64,000 nt of DNA, from NCBI RefSeq assembly GCF_001700965.1, contig NZ_CP016756.1:3958501-4022500 (forward strand), written 5' to 3'. This stretch comes from Stenotrophomonas nitritireducens. GTDB lineage: Bacteria; Pseudomonadota; Gammaproteobacteria; Xanthomonadales; Xanthomonadaceae. How positions within the stretch are numbered: position 1 is the first letter of the stretch; every line of letters starts with the position of its first letter. The notes beneath the pieces were generated by a model that searched no databases, was not told where the DNA came from, and was given only the letters and a program-made list of their open reading frames with translations. Shown piece after piece: positions 49,293 to 56,950 of this stretch. Made by a program: the position numbers and the translations under genes.

Positions 49293-50438
49293 TCAGGCTG
49301 CGTCGTGCAGGGCATGCAGCAGGGCCTGGCCGGGGGTACTGCCGAACCATTGCGGGTGGCCGAGCATGAACGGTTGCCAGGCGACATCGGCGTTGGCGGT
49401 CGAGCCGGTGATGCCTTCGAAATACTCCACTTCGGACAGTGCGAAGTCGAAATGCACCATAGGGAGCAGGTCGGCCAGCAGGTGCACGCGCTCGGCTGAT
49501 AACGGCAATACCTCGCGGTAACCTTCAAGCAGGGCCAGTGCGATATCGATGCGCACCGCGTCGTTGCCACGCTCCAGTTCCAGCCAGGCAACTGCGTTGC
49601 GTTCGATGGCAGTGGCTAGGTCGAACAGGGCGCTGGTGGGCGAGGCCAGGCCGAAATCCAGTACCGTGCTGACGCCGCTGACGCCGCTGACGGCGTGGTC
49701 GGAGCTCCACAGCAGGTTGGAGACATGCCAGTCGTTATGGGCCCACAGCCGCGGCTCGGTGCGCAAACGCTCGGCCAAACCTGTATGCCACGGCATGACG
49801 CTGCGCTGCAATTGCTGTTCCCACGGGATGCGGGCGAGATAACGCGCCAGCCCGGGGCGGGTGTGCAGGTCGGCCTTGAGGGCGGCGATCGGATCTTCGG
49901 CACGGATCAGATCGTCACGGGCGACCAATAGATGAGTACTGCGTTGCGGTGCGTGGTAACCGGCCGAGGCGCGGTGCAGGGTGGCCAGCATGCGGCCGGC
50001 CGCGCGCGCGCGTTCGATATCGGTCAACAAGGTCCACGACGGGGCATCGCGGTAAAGGTCCAATCCCTCGCCGATGGCGTGCAGCTCGTACGTCCAGTCG
50101 CCGTGCTCGATGGCGCTGCGGCCATCCTGCGCGTGCAGCAGGGCGACAACCGGCACGCCGTGGGCGGCCAGGTGCTGGATGAAGCGGTGTTCCTCCTGCA
50201 GGGAGGCGGCGCTGCGCACCCGCCGATGGTGGCGTTTGATGAACAGCTTGTTGCCGGCGCTCTGCACGATGGCCGCCGCCGACATCGGCCGCGGGCTGTG
50301 CCAGAGCAGCTGGGTGCCCGCGTGTAGCTGCGGGTAGTGACCCTGCAGCCAGGCGAGCTCGGCCAAGCCGATGGCGGGCCAGTCAGCGGCCACTTCATCG
50401 TTGTTCAGGCCTTGCACGCGATGCGGTTGCTGGGTCAT
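49293..50438 (-). CDS. APH-fold phosphotransferase, possibly thiamin-related kinase
   Basis: A 381-residue aminoglycoside-phosphotransferase/choline-kinase-like protein. The catalytic motif is HNDWHVSNLLW (near residue 230) with VLDFGLAS shortly after; an N-terminal lysine-bearing strand is KLFIKRHHRR. E. coli thiamine kinase ThiK has this fold, and the gene is co-oriented just upstream of the TPP-controlled receptor and transporter, so a role in trapping imported thiamin by phosphorylation is plausible. It lies before the riboswitch, however, so it is not under that aptamer. Other substrates (homoserine, choline, sugars) are possible. Confidence 0.72.
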   Translation of the reverse strand: MTQQPHRVQGLNNDEVAADWPAIGLAELAWLQGHYPQLHAGTQLLWHSPRPMSAAAIVQSAGNKLFIKRHHRRVRSAASLQEEHRFIQHLAAHGVPVVALLHAQDGRSAIEHGDWTYELHAIGEGLDLYRDAPSWTLLTDIERARAAGRMLATLHRASAGYHAPQRSTHLLVARDDLIRAEDPIAALKADLHTRPGLARYLARIPWEQQLQRSVMPWHTGLAERLRTEPRLWAHNDWHVSNLLWSSDHAVSGVSGVSTVLDFGLASPTSALFDLATAIERNAVAWLELERGNDAVRIDIALALLEGYREVLPLSAERVHLLADLLPMVHFDFALSEVEYFEGITGSTANADVAWQPFMLGHPQWFGSTPGQALLHALHDAA

Positions 50439-50548
50439 CAGGACAGGCTGGGGCAGGGGATGCGAGGGAGGCGCGATGGTACGTCAGTTGCAGCGGCCAG
50501 CAAAAAGCCAGTCCCCTCACCGCAACGCAAAAGAGAGTCAGCACCAAT

Positions 50549-50571
50549 GTAGTGCCGAGCCATGCTCGGCA
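50549..50571 (+). repeat. SMAG repeat
   Basis: A single GTAGTGCCGAGCCATGCTCG element upstream of the APH-like gene. It is palindromic around GAGCCATGCTC and of the same family as those at 3883 and 33680. Confidence 0.8.
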
Positions 50572-50698
50572 AGGGCCTTACCCGTACAGCGCCCAATCCA
50601 CCCAGCCCCTTCAGCCCAGCAGCCTCCGCATCCAGCACTCTTCACCCACAATGTGAAAGAAATTGTTAAAAGCGCTGGCGCATACCCGCTGAAGTCTG

Positions 50699-50704
50699 TA
50701 ATAT
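50699..50704 (+). promoter_or_regulatory. Candidate -10 box for tRNA-Gly copy 4/tRNA-Cys
   Basis: TAATAT at 50699-50704, 15 bases before the tRNA, in an AT-richer stretch. No good -35 is 17 bases upstream, but the tRNA-Gly/tRNA-Cys pair needs a promoter here because the upstream gene is transcribed the other way. Confidence 0.4.
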
Positions 50705-50718
50705 GCGCGGCACACCAC

Positions 50719-50794
<76 letters not shown>

Positions 50795-50867
50795 AATCTG
50801 AAAGGGCCCCCGCAGCGGGGTCTTTTCATGTCGAGGTGGTGTATCGCTTCGACGATGCAAGTTGTTT

Positions 50868-50941
50868 GGCCTGGTAGCAGAGTGGTTATGCAGCGGATTG
50901 CAAATCCGCGTACGCCGGTTCGATTCCGACCCAGGCCTCCA
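50868..50941 (+). tRNA. tRNA-Cys (anticodon GCA)
   Basis: A 74-nt tRNA. Acceptor stem GGCCTGG pairs with CCAGGCC, followed by encoded TCCA. The anticodon loop TTGCAAA gives GCA. The T-arm shows GGTTCGATTCC. It is 73 bp after tRNA-Gly copy 4. Confidence 0.96.
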
Positions 50942-50954
50942 TGAGGTACGCACT

Positions 50955-50983
50955 AAAGCCCTGAGAAATCAGGGCTTTTTTGT
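50955..50983 (+). terminator. Terminator after tRNA-Cys
   Basis: AAAGCCCTGA (50955-50964) pairs with TCAGGGCTTT (50969-50978) around a GAAA loop and continues into TTTTTTG. This is a clear Rho-independent terminator. The next 140 bp before the LRR-kinase stop hold nothing I can identify. Confidence 0.9.
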
Positions 50984-51126
50984 TTCCTGCGATTTCTCAC
51001 AGGTCGAAGGGAACCCGCGGTTTAAGGCTGGAATATTCCTTCTGCCACGCGTTTGCGGGTGGCAGGGCCTGATGCGGGGTGCGTGGTGCAGGATGCTGGG
51101 CGGCTGTGAGCAGGCAAAGCCTGCTG

Positions 51127-52326
51127 TCAGTTGCCGGTGCGCGCGCTGATCTCATCTTCAAGGTGCGCGAATGCGCGCCACTCGATTGCCTGCAGCTGCG
51201 CGCGCTGTGCGGGCGGCAATCCGCTGCTCAACATCGCTGCGCCGAAGTCGCTCAATATGGCCTCGCCGTTGGCCGGGTTCCAAAGGACGTTGTGGGCGTA
51301 CAGGTCGCCATGCAGGACGCCGTGTGCATGCAGGTGGGTGAGTGCCTCGCGGATGCAGCCCAGCAGGCGTTCGGCGATGGTGCGCGTGAAACGGGTATCC
51401 GTTGCGTAGACATCGCGCGTGCAGCTGGCAAGGCTGGGTGGTCCGGCCAGGTTGACGTAGGTTGCTGGCAGCAGCGGCATCGCCACTGCCAGACGACCTT
51501 GCGGGTGCCCTTCAACCACGGCCAGTGGCGTCAAGAGGTTCGGGTGCCCGGCGGCCGCGAGGCCGGCGGCCAGTTCTGATTGCGGCGTGCCATCACTGGT
51601 GAATGCCGCCTTGAAGACCTTGACGGCAATCAGCTCACCGCTGCGTTTGCGTGTGGCGCGATGGATGTGGCCGCTTGCGCCTTCGCCGAGCAGCGCACCG
51701 ATCTCCAGGTCGTCATAGTTGATGGCGTGGTGATGCGCATCCGCCAGCGCAATTTGCTCAGCATCGGCGGTGAGTGGATTGCCGGCCAACGCCGGCCATG
51801 CCAGCTTCGGCAGCGCAAGCAGCGGTGCTGGAATTGCACTGAACTGGTTGCTGGCAATGCGCAGCAGCTCCAGTGCCTTGCAACCGTTCAGATCGGGCAG
51901 GCCAGTGAGTTGGTTGCAGGAAAGCATCAGCTTCTGCAGGCGCGGGCGCTGGCCAAGAGCAGTTGGGAGCTCGCTGAGCTGGTTGTCGGTGAGGATCAGC
52001 CAGCGCAGCTGCGGCGGGAGGCTGTGCTCGGGGACATGGCTAATCGCGCAGGCCTTGAAGCCGATCATTTCCAGCTGCGCGCACTTGCCAAGCGCGGCAG
52101 GCAATTGCGTAAACGGATTGTTGGAGCAGAACAGGATGCGCAGCTTGTGCAACCGCTGCAGGTCATCGGGCAAATGGGTGAGCTGGTTGCCGGAGAGGTC
52201 CAGCACTTCCAACGTCTCGGCCAGGGCAAACAGTGACTGCGGGAACTCGGTCAGGCCCTGGTTGACCAGGCGGATGGTTTGGGCGCCGGCCAGCGAGCCG
52301 TCTTTCAGATCTTCAAGGGTATGCAT
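51127..52326 (-). CDS. Leucine-rich repeat protein kinase
   Basis: A 399-residue fusion. Residues about 15-185 are seven to eight leucine-rich repeats of the LxxLxLSxNQLxxLP type (LEVLDLSGNQLTHLP, LRWLILTDNQLSELP, LQKLMLSCNQLTGLP). Residues about 205-399 are a compact protein kinase domain: glycine loop LLGEGASGHIHRA (213-224), lysine K236 in IAVKVFK, catalytic HGDLYAHN with D341 (non-RD), and DFG at 360-362. The domain ends soon after DFG, so the C-lobe is short. No signal peptide or membrane segment is seen, so it is cytosolic or exported by other means. I chose the ATG at 52326; the longer frame upstream crosses a REP element. Confidence 0.85.
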   Translation of the reverse strand: MHTLEDLKDGSLAGAQTIRLVNQGLTEFPQSLFALAETLEVLDLSGNQLTHLPDDLQRLHKLRILFCSNNPFTQLPAALGKCAQLEMIGFKACAISHVPEHSLPPQLRWLILTDNQLSELPTALGQRPRLQKLMLSCNQLTGLPDLNGCKALELLRIASNQFSAIPAPLLALPKLAWPALAGNPLTADAEQIALADAHHHAINYDDLEIGALLGEGASGHIHRATRKRSGELIAVKVFKAAFTSDGTPQSELAAGLAAAGHPNLLTPLAVVEGHPQGRLAVAMPLLPATYVNLAGPPSLASCTRDVYATDTRFTRTIAERLLGCIREALTHLHAHGVLHGDLYAHNVLWNPANGEAILSDFGAAMLSSGLPPAQRAQLQAIEWRAFAHLEDEISARTGN

Positions 52327-52404
52327 GCATCGCCAGTGTAATGGCTCCTGCACAGGACTTTTGCAAGAGCGGGGAAGCAAGCAGTCCGTCAGCGCAGGGC
52401 TTTT

Positions 52405-52500
52405 GTGGGAGCGGCGTAAGCCGCGAAGCGGGCTCATGAGCAGATTGCATGGACGCCAAGGGTTCCAGCAATGCCAGCCTCGCCGCTTATGCCGCTCCTG
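52405..52500. repeat. Inverted REP-like pair between ccoG and the LRR kinase
   Basis: A REP copy at 52405-52429 (core GGGAGCGGCGTAAGCCGCGA) and a diverged inverted copy at about 52478-52500 (CGCCGCTTATGCCGCTCC) face each other. The inverted copy overlaps the last codons of ccoG and supplies its TAA stop. Confidence 0.75.
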
Positions 52501-53578
52501 CAAGGCTGGCAGCGGTGAATGCCGCCAGCGCGATGCACAGCAGCGCGATGCCGGCGAACGCCAGTGGCTTGATGTGTATTCCGGATCTGGCGACATCGCC
52601 ATCGTTTGCCGGGCGGGCGCGGCGGATCAGGTCCAGTGGGTAATGGTTGGCGGCCATCGCGTCGTCGCAGGCATCCATGCAGTTGCCGCATTCGATGCAG
52701 CTGCTGGAGCGGCCATTGCGGATATCCAGACCGATCGGGCACGCCGCAACACAGGCGCCGCAATCGACGCAGTCGCCCAGATGCGCCGCGCTGAACTTGG
52801 GCATGGCGCCGGCAATGGCCGGGTGGGCGGCGCGGAAGACGTAGTCCGCCGCGGTGGTGGCGTCCAGCAGGCCGCGCGAGCGGTGCAATACGCTGGCATT
52901 GTCAGCGGGGCGTGGCCCGCGGGGTTCACCGCGCGGGGCGTTGTACTGGATTGCGGGAGTGCGTGTGTCGCTGATCAAGCCCTGTACGCGGCTGTAAGGG
53001 CACAGGTAGCTGCAGACCTGCTCGTGCAGATAGACCACGTTTGCCCAGGTTGCCAGGCCGTAGAAGCTGATCCAGAACCACTCCCAGCCACTGAGCGAGA
53101 GCGTGAGCATCCCGTTGACCAAGTCCGCGATGGGGGTGAAATAGCCAACGAAGCTGATCCCGGTCCATAACGCGATGCCCGCCCACAACGCATGCCTGAG
53201 CGGCGGCCCCAGCGGTGTCAGCCGGCCGTTGAACGTGGTCAGGGCGGTCAATTTGCGGAACAGCCGGGTCAGCACCGTTTGTGGGCAGGCGTAGGTGCAC
53301 CACAGGCGGCCGTACAGGCTGGTTACCAAGGCCAGCAGGGCCAGTGCCGCCAACGCCAGCCACAACAGTGGCAGCGATCGTTCCGGCTGCATCGACACGC
53401 CGGCAAACTGGAACTGGCGGGCGTCGATATCGAACAGCAGCCAGGGTTTGCCGTTCCAATGCAGCCAGGGCAGCCCGTAGAACGCGCCCAGCATGGCGGT
53501 GGTGGTGAGCTGGCGGATGCTGTCGCGGCTGCGGACCGGGCTGGCGCTGGCCTCGCCGATGCTGCGCACCGGCCTCAT
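52487..53578 (-). CDS. ccoG: Cytochrome c oxidase accessory protein CcoG (FixG/RdxA)
   Basis: CcoG is a membrane-bound iron-sulfur protein needed for CuB-site copper handling during cbb3 oxidase assembly. The N-terminal half has several membrane helices with cysteine loops LWCTYACPQTVLTR and VCSYLCPYSRVQG. The middle has two [4Fe-4S] motifs, CVDCGACVAACPIG and CIECGNCMDACDD. One helix is at the very C terminus. Length is 363 residues; family members are often longer, with a periplasmic C-terminal domain, which seems missing here. The ATG at 53578 overlaps the upstream gene's stop (ATGA). No cbb3 subunit genes are in the window. Confidence 0.92.
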   Translation of the reverse strand: MRPVRSIGEASASPVRSRDSIRQLTTTAMLGAFYGLPWLHWNGKPWLLFDIDARQFQFAGVSMQPERSLPLLWLALAALALLALVTSLYGRLWCTYACPQTVLTRLFRKLTALTTFNGRLTPLGPPLRHALWAGIALWTGISFVGYFTPIADLVNGMLTLSLSGWEWFWISFYGLATWANVVYLHEQVCSYLCPYSRVQGLISDTRTPAIQYNAPRGEPRGPRPADNASVLHRSRGLLDATTAADYVFRAAHPAIAGAMPKFSAAHLGDCVDCGACVAACPIGLDIRNGRSSSCIECGNCMDACDDAMAANHYPLDLIRRARPANDGDVARSGIHIKPLAFAGIALLCIALAAFTAASLAGAA

Positions 53579-53862
53579 TCGAAGCATTCCTCCGGCTCGC
53601 GCGCCGGGCGCAGCAGAAGCGCCGTCACCCCGCAGGCGCACAGGGTGCCTGCCCAGAACATGAAAAAGCCCAGCGAATAACCCAGTTCTCGGCTGATGGC
53701 ATGCGCCGGAAAGCTGATCTGCTGCAGCTGGAGCGGGTCGATGAAGGCGAAGAACACCGCCGACATCACCGCTGCGGTGAAGAAGCTGGGCCACGCCACG
53801 GCGCCCAGCAGTTGGATCATTGGTAGTACGCGGCGGCTGTCTTGTATCGCGGGGTCGGTCAT
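53575..53862 (-). CDS. Small two-helix membrane protein upstream of ccoG
   Basis: A 95-residue protein I do not recognise. Two hydrophobic helices are seen, about residues 19-38 (LLGAVAWPSFFTAAVMSAVF) and 59-82 (ELGYSLGFFMFWAGTLCACG), with a polar C terminus. It overlaps ccoG by four bases and so is co-translated with it. Context suggests a role in oxidase assembly or the same low-oxygen regulon. The ATG at 53862 is the only sensible start. Confidence 0.8.
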   Translation of the reverse strand: MTDPAIQDSRRVLPMIQLLGAVAWPSFFTAAVMSAVFFAFIDPLQLQQISFPAHAISRELGYSLGFFMFWAGTLCACGVTALLLRPAREPEECFE

Positions 53863-53978
53863 CGTGGATTCCCGGAGGCCTCATGGCGGAGGAATAGAAT
53901 TGGGCCGGCAGCGGTGCGCTTGTTCGGCACAGCTGGCAACCCGGTGTGCAAGGCTAGGGGTTGCACGGAGCGGCGTCG

Positions 53979-53992
53979 TTGATCCTGATCAA
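53979..53992. promoter_or_regulatory. FNR/Anr-type binding site
   Basis: TTGAT-CCTG-ATCAA is a perfect match to the FNR/Anr consensus TTGAT-N4-ATCAA. It lies in the 190 bp between the divergent ccoG unit (start 53862) and the truncated haemoglobin gene (start 54053). The location suggests oxygen-sensitive control of one or both directions. A weaker half-match, TTGAT-CCAA-CGCAA (54486-54499), precedes hemN. Sites for Clp/CRP-type proteins have a different half-site (TGTGA). Confidence 0.78.
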
Positions 53993-54052
53993 GCAGGGCA
54001 GGGCGGCGTGATTGGTTCGAGATTGGTTTACGGAAGGCGGCGGAGGTGTGTG

Positions 54053-54436
54053 GTGCGGGCAGGACCGGATGTATGCAGCGAGCAGGAAGTGGAGCTTCTC
54101 GTGCGGCGTTTCTATGCGCGGGTGCGCGAGGATGCGCTGCTCGGGCCGATCTTCGAGGTGCGTGTGCACGATTGGGAGGAGCACCTGCGCCAGCTGGTGG
54201 ATTTCTGGTCCGCGCTGCTGCGCGGCACCTCTCGTTTCAAGGGCGCGCCGATGCCCAAGCACCTGGCCATTCCGGGGCTGGAATGGCCGCTGTTCGAGCG
54301 TTGGCTGGCGCTGTTCAGCCAGGCCACGGCGGAGTTGGGCAACCCGCCGATGCAGGCCCTGGCCGATGAGGCGGCTGCACGGGTGGCCGGCGCTATCTGG
54401 CGGCGCTATCACACGCCGTCGTTCCCGATTCTGTAA
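54053..54436 (+). CDS. Group III-type truncated haemoglobin
   Basis: A 127-residue truncated globin. The helical blocks EQEVELLVRRFYARVREDAL, HDWEEHLRQLVDFWSALLRG and PKHLAIPGLEWPLFERWLAL fit the group III (P) pattern, with the proximal histidine most likely in PKHLAI. Such proteins may handle oxygen or NO near terminal oxidases. I chose GTG 54053 because GGAGG (54042-54046) sits six bases upstream; the GTG at 54050 is the alternative. It is placed between ccoG and hemN with an FNR site upstream. Confidence 0.85.
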   Translation: MRAGPDVCSEQEVELLVRRFYARVREDALLGPIFEVRVHDWEEHLRQLVDFWSALLRGTSRFKGAPMPKHLAIPGLEWPLFERWLALFSQATAELGNPPMQALADEAAARVAGAIWRRYHTPSFPIL

Positions 54437-54533
54437 CCGCTCGGGCACCGGCAGCGCTCCCGGTCCGGCGCACGAATCGTCTGAATTGATCCAACGCAAG
54501 GCGGCTGCGGGGCGCTGCGGGCAAGCTGGTGCC

Positions 54534-55949
54534 ATGAACATGCCGCTGCCGACGACCTCCAACGCCCTGGGCTGGACCTTCGATGCCGACCTGCTGCGCC
54601 GGCATGATCGGCCGGGGCCGCGCTATACCTCCTATCCCACGGCGCCGCACTTCCACGATGGCTATGGGCAGGCGCAGTTCTGCGCGGCGGTGGCGCGCAG
54701 CAACGCGGTTGGCCGGCCGTTGTCGCTGTACGTGCATGTGCCCTATTGCAGCAGCCCGTGCTTCTATTGCGGCTGCAACCGGGTGATCAGCCGTGATCGC
54801 AGCAAGGGCGAACGCTATGTTGATCAATTGCTGGTCGAAGCCGACTGGCTGGCACCGCTGTTCGCCCGCGAGCGCGAGGTGGTGCAGCTGCACCTGGGTG
54901 GTGGCACCCCGAATTTCCTGTCTCCCGAGCAACTGCGCCGGCTGATGGATGGCCTGCAGCGGCTGTTCAATTTCAGCCAGGGCAGCGCGCGTGATTTTTC
55001 CATCGAACTCGATCCGCGCTCGGTCAGCGTTGACGATATCGCGGTGCTGGCCGAGCTGGGCTTCAATCGTGCCAGCCTGGGTGTGCAGGATTTCGACCCG
55101 GCCGTGCAGCAGGCGATCAATCGCGTGCAGGCGGTGGACGAGACGATGGCCATCATCCAGGCCTGCCGCGACAACGGCATGCGTTCGGTCAACGTGGATC
55201 TGATCTACGGCTTGCCGTTGCAGACGCTGAGCGGCTTCGGCCGCACGCTGGATACGGTAATCGACGCGCGCCCTGACCGTCTGGCCATCTATGGCTATGC
55301 GCACCTGCCGCACATGTTCAAGGCACAACGGCAGATCCAGGACCGTGATCTGCCTGATCCGGAGCAGAAACTGGCATTGCTGGGGCTGGCGGTGGAGCGG
55401 CTGTCGGCTGCCGGCTATCAGTACATCGGCATGGATCACTTCGCGCTGCCGGAAGAGGATTTGTCGCAGGCGCAACGCGCCGGCAGCCTGCATCGTAATT
55501 TCATGGGCTATACCACCCACGCAGACAGCGATCTGCTGGGGCTGGGGGTCAGTGCCATCAGTCATATCGACAGCAGCTACAGCCAGAATCCGCGCGATCT
55601 CAAAGAATGGGAGGCCAGGATCGCCGAAGGCGGCGTGCCGGTCTGGCGTGGCTTGGAACTGGACTGCGATGACATGTTGCGCGCCGAGCTCATCCAGCAG
55701 CTGATGTGCCACGGCAGGGTGGATGGTCATGCCCTGGCGCGCCGCCATGGGGTGGATTTCGACCTCTATTTCGCCGAGGAGCTGGTCGCGCTGCGGCACC
55801 TGCAGGACGATGGCCTGGCCAGTTACAACGAAGGCGTGGTCGCCGCGACCGAGCAGGGGCGGCCCTTGCTGCGGCTTATAGCGATGTGTTTTGACCGTTA
55901 TCTGAAGGCCGCGCAGCAGCCTGCACGCTACTCGCGGGCGATTGGCTGA
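54534..55949 (+). CDS. hemN: Oxygen-independent coproporphyrinogen III oxidase
   Basis: HemN is the radical-SAM enzyme that converts coproporphyrinogen III to protoporphyrinogen IX without oxygen in haem synthesis. Cluster cysteines are in YCSSPCFYCGCN (C72, C76, C79, plus the conserved C81). Further blocks are VVQLHLGGGTPNFL, FSIELDPRSV and GLGVSAISHI, and the C-terminal HemN domain is present. Length is 471 residues from the ATG at 54534. It belongs functionally with the neighbouring low-oxygen genes. Confidence 0.96.
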   Translation: MNMPLPTTSNALGWTFDADLLRRHDRPGPRYTSYPTAPHFHDGYGQAQFCAAVARSNAVGRPLSLYVHVPYCSSPCFYCGCNRVISRDRSKGERYVDQLLVEADWLAPLFAREREVVQLHLGGGTPNFLSPEQLRRLMDGLQRLFNFSQGSARDFSIELDPRSVSVDDIAVLAELGFNRASLGVQDFDPAVQQAINRVQAVDETMAIIQACRDNGMRSVNVDLIYGLPLQTLSGFGRTLDTVIDARPDRLAIYGYAHLPHMFKAQRQIQDRDLPDPEQKLALLGLAVERLSAAGYQYIGMDHFALPEEDLSQAQRAGSLHRNFMGYTTHADSDLLGLGVSAISHIDSSYSQNPRDLKEWEARIAEGGVPVWRGLELDCDDMLRAELIQQLMCHGRVDGHALARRHGVDFDLYFAEELVALRHLQDDGLASYNEGVVAATEQGRPLLRLIAMCFDRYLKAAQQPARYSRAIG

Positions 55950-56030
55950 GATCGGAATGGCGGCTGGCTCGGAGCCGTCGCCCATCTTCGCGGTTCACAA
56001 TTGGGCCGCAATCAGGCACGCTATCGCGAT

Positions 56031-56117
56031 GCCCGGATGGCGAAACTGGTAGACGCATCGGACTTAAAATCCGCCGGCCGCAAGGCCTTGCCGGTTCGAT
56101 TCCGGCTCCGGGCACCA
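56031..56117 (+). tRNA. tRNA-Leu (anticodon TAA)
   Basis: An 87-nt class II tRNA. Acceptor stem GCCCGGA/TCCGGGC is followed by encoded ACCA. The anticodon stem CGGA/TCCG encloses a loop with TAA, reading UUA/UUG. The long variable arm is CGCCGGCCGCAAGGCCTTGC-like. A 44 bp remnant of its 3' part lies at 56885-56928. Confidence 0.96.
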
Positions 56118-56148
56118 TCGCAGCACAAGGGTTTCAGCCAGAAGGCAG

Positions 56149-56583
56149 TCACTGCCGAAGACTTGCTGCTTCCCAGAATTTGACGAGATCTTGGAGGATT
56201 TCTGGTGCCCCCGTATGCGGGCCCTGCAGAAGGAAGTTGGCTTCTCTATGCCACTGCCCAGTGCTGTACTTCTGCAGGATGCTCCCTTCGATCTTGGTGC
56301 AACCCATGTGCCACTGGGTAAAGAACGTCATCTCTATGTTTTCATCGAACAGTTCTTCCAACTGCACATGCATGCGCGACGCTTGGATACGGGCGTAGAT
56401 GCGTGCCACGCCTTGATCAGGCCCCTCGAAGTATTGGAAGAACCTACTGCCATCGTAGAGGAGTACCCCGGTTACGCCCGCCAGCTGGTTGTGAGCGCGA
56501 GCGTCAACAAGAAGTCTGTCGATGTCCTCGGTGTGGAGGCCTCCGGCAGCGGTGCTTACATAGGCGATAGCGCGGTACGGCAT
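56149..56583 (-). CDS. BLUF-domain blue-light photoreceptor
   Basis: A 144-residue stand-alone BLUF protein that binds FAD and senses blue light. The key residues fall at the spacing of AppA: Y8, N32, Q50, W91 and M93 (in RAIAYVS, AHNQLAGVTG, FFQYFEG and TQWHMG). About 45 residues follow the core and may form the capping helices. There is no output domain, so it must act through a partner. GC content is visibly lower than in all neighbours, and it lies between tRNA-Leu(UAA) and a remnant of the same tRNA, both signs of horizontal arrival. It is transcribed towards the tRNA. Confidence 0.93.
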   Translation of the reverse strand: MPYRAIAYVSTAAGGLHTEDIDRLLVDARAHNQLAGVTGVLLYDGSRFFQYFEGPDQGVARIYARIQASRMHVQLEELFDENIEMTFFTQWHMGCTKIEGSILQKYSTGQWHREANFLLQGPHTGAPEILQDLVKFWEAASLRQ

Positions 56584-56884
56584 GGAGGGCTGATTGTGCT
56601 GAAGGCGTCATCCAGATTCTCATGGCCGGCGCGGGCTGTATACGATTCGTTTGCAGCGGTGGCTGCTTGACGAACTGCGCGCCATCTCGTCGACTATCGA
56701 CGCCTCGCAGACGGTCCGGGGAGATGATGATGCTCCAGGCCGTTGTTCGCGGATTCCGGTCGGCCGCAGAGACACCGGTGCCGCGCTCGCTAGCTGTGCA
56801 GCTTTTGTGCAGTCGATGTGGGAAAATGGCCCGGTTTAGTCGACTTGCGTCCCAATTGGATCAATCAGTTAGGGTTGCCTGTGT
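56584..56884. other. Unassigned DNA between the BLUF gene and the tRNA remnant
   Basis: About 300 bp with mixed, partly lower GC. Two short plus-strand open frames (from about 56622 and 56651) show no recognisable domain and no good RBS. It should hold the leftward BLUF promoter. It may contain debris of the element that brought the BLUF gene, but I see no integrase, transposase or terminal inverted repeats. Confidence 0.4.
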
Positions 56885-56928
56885 GACTTGAAATCCGCCG
56901 GCCGCTTCGATTCCGGCGCCAGGCACCA
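56885..56928 (+). repeat. tRNA-Leu(UAA) remnant, probable attachment-site copy
   Basis: GACTTGAAATCCGCCGGCCG (56885-56904) and CTTCGATTCCGG-CGCCAGGCACCA (56905-56928) repeat the anticodon-to-3'-end part of the tRNA-Leu at 56031-56117, with about 15 bases of the variable/T-arm missing and a few substitutions. An intact tRNA at one end and a tRNA 3' fragment at the other is the usual footprint of integration at a tRNA gene. Confidence 0.8.
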
Positions 56929-56950
56929 GTTTGCAACCTCAAGGGATGGC

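Noticed and set aside
49293..50438. Aminoglycoside resistance gene
   Set aside because: Only the general APH fold motif is seen; context points to thiamin metabolism, and nothing specific to aminoglycoside enzymes is visible.
52327..52602. N-terminal extension of the LRR kinase
   Set aside because: The extra residues are translated REP DNA and ccoG antisense; the ATG at 52326 starts directly at the first conserved segment.
56622..56891. Small open frames upstream of the nucleotide-sugar dehydrogenase
   Set aside because: No domain, no RBS, and overlap with the likely BLUF promoter region and the tRNA remnant.
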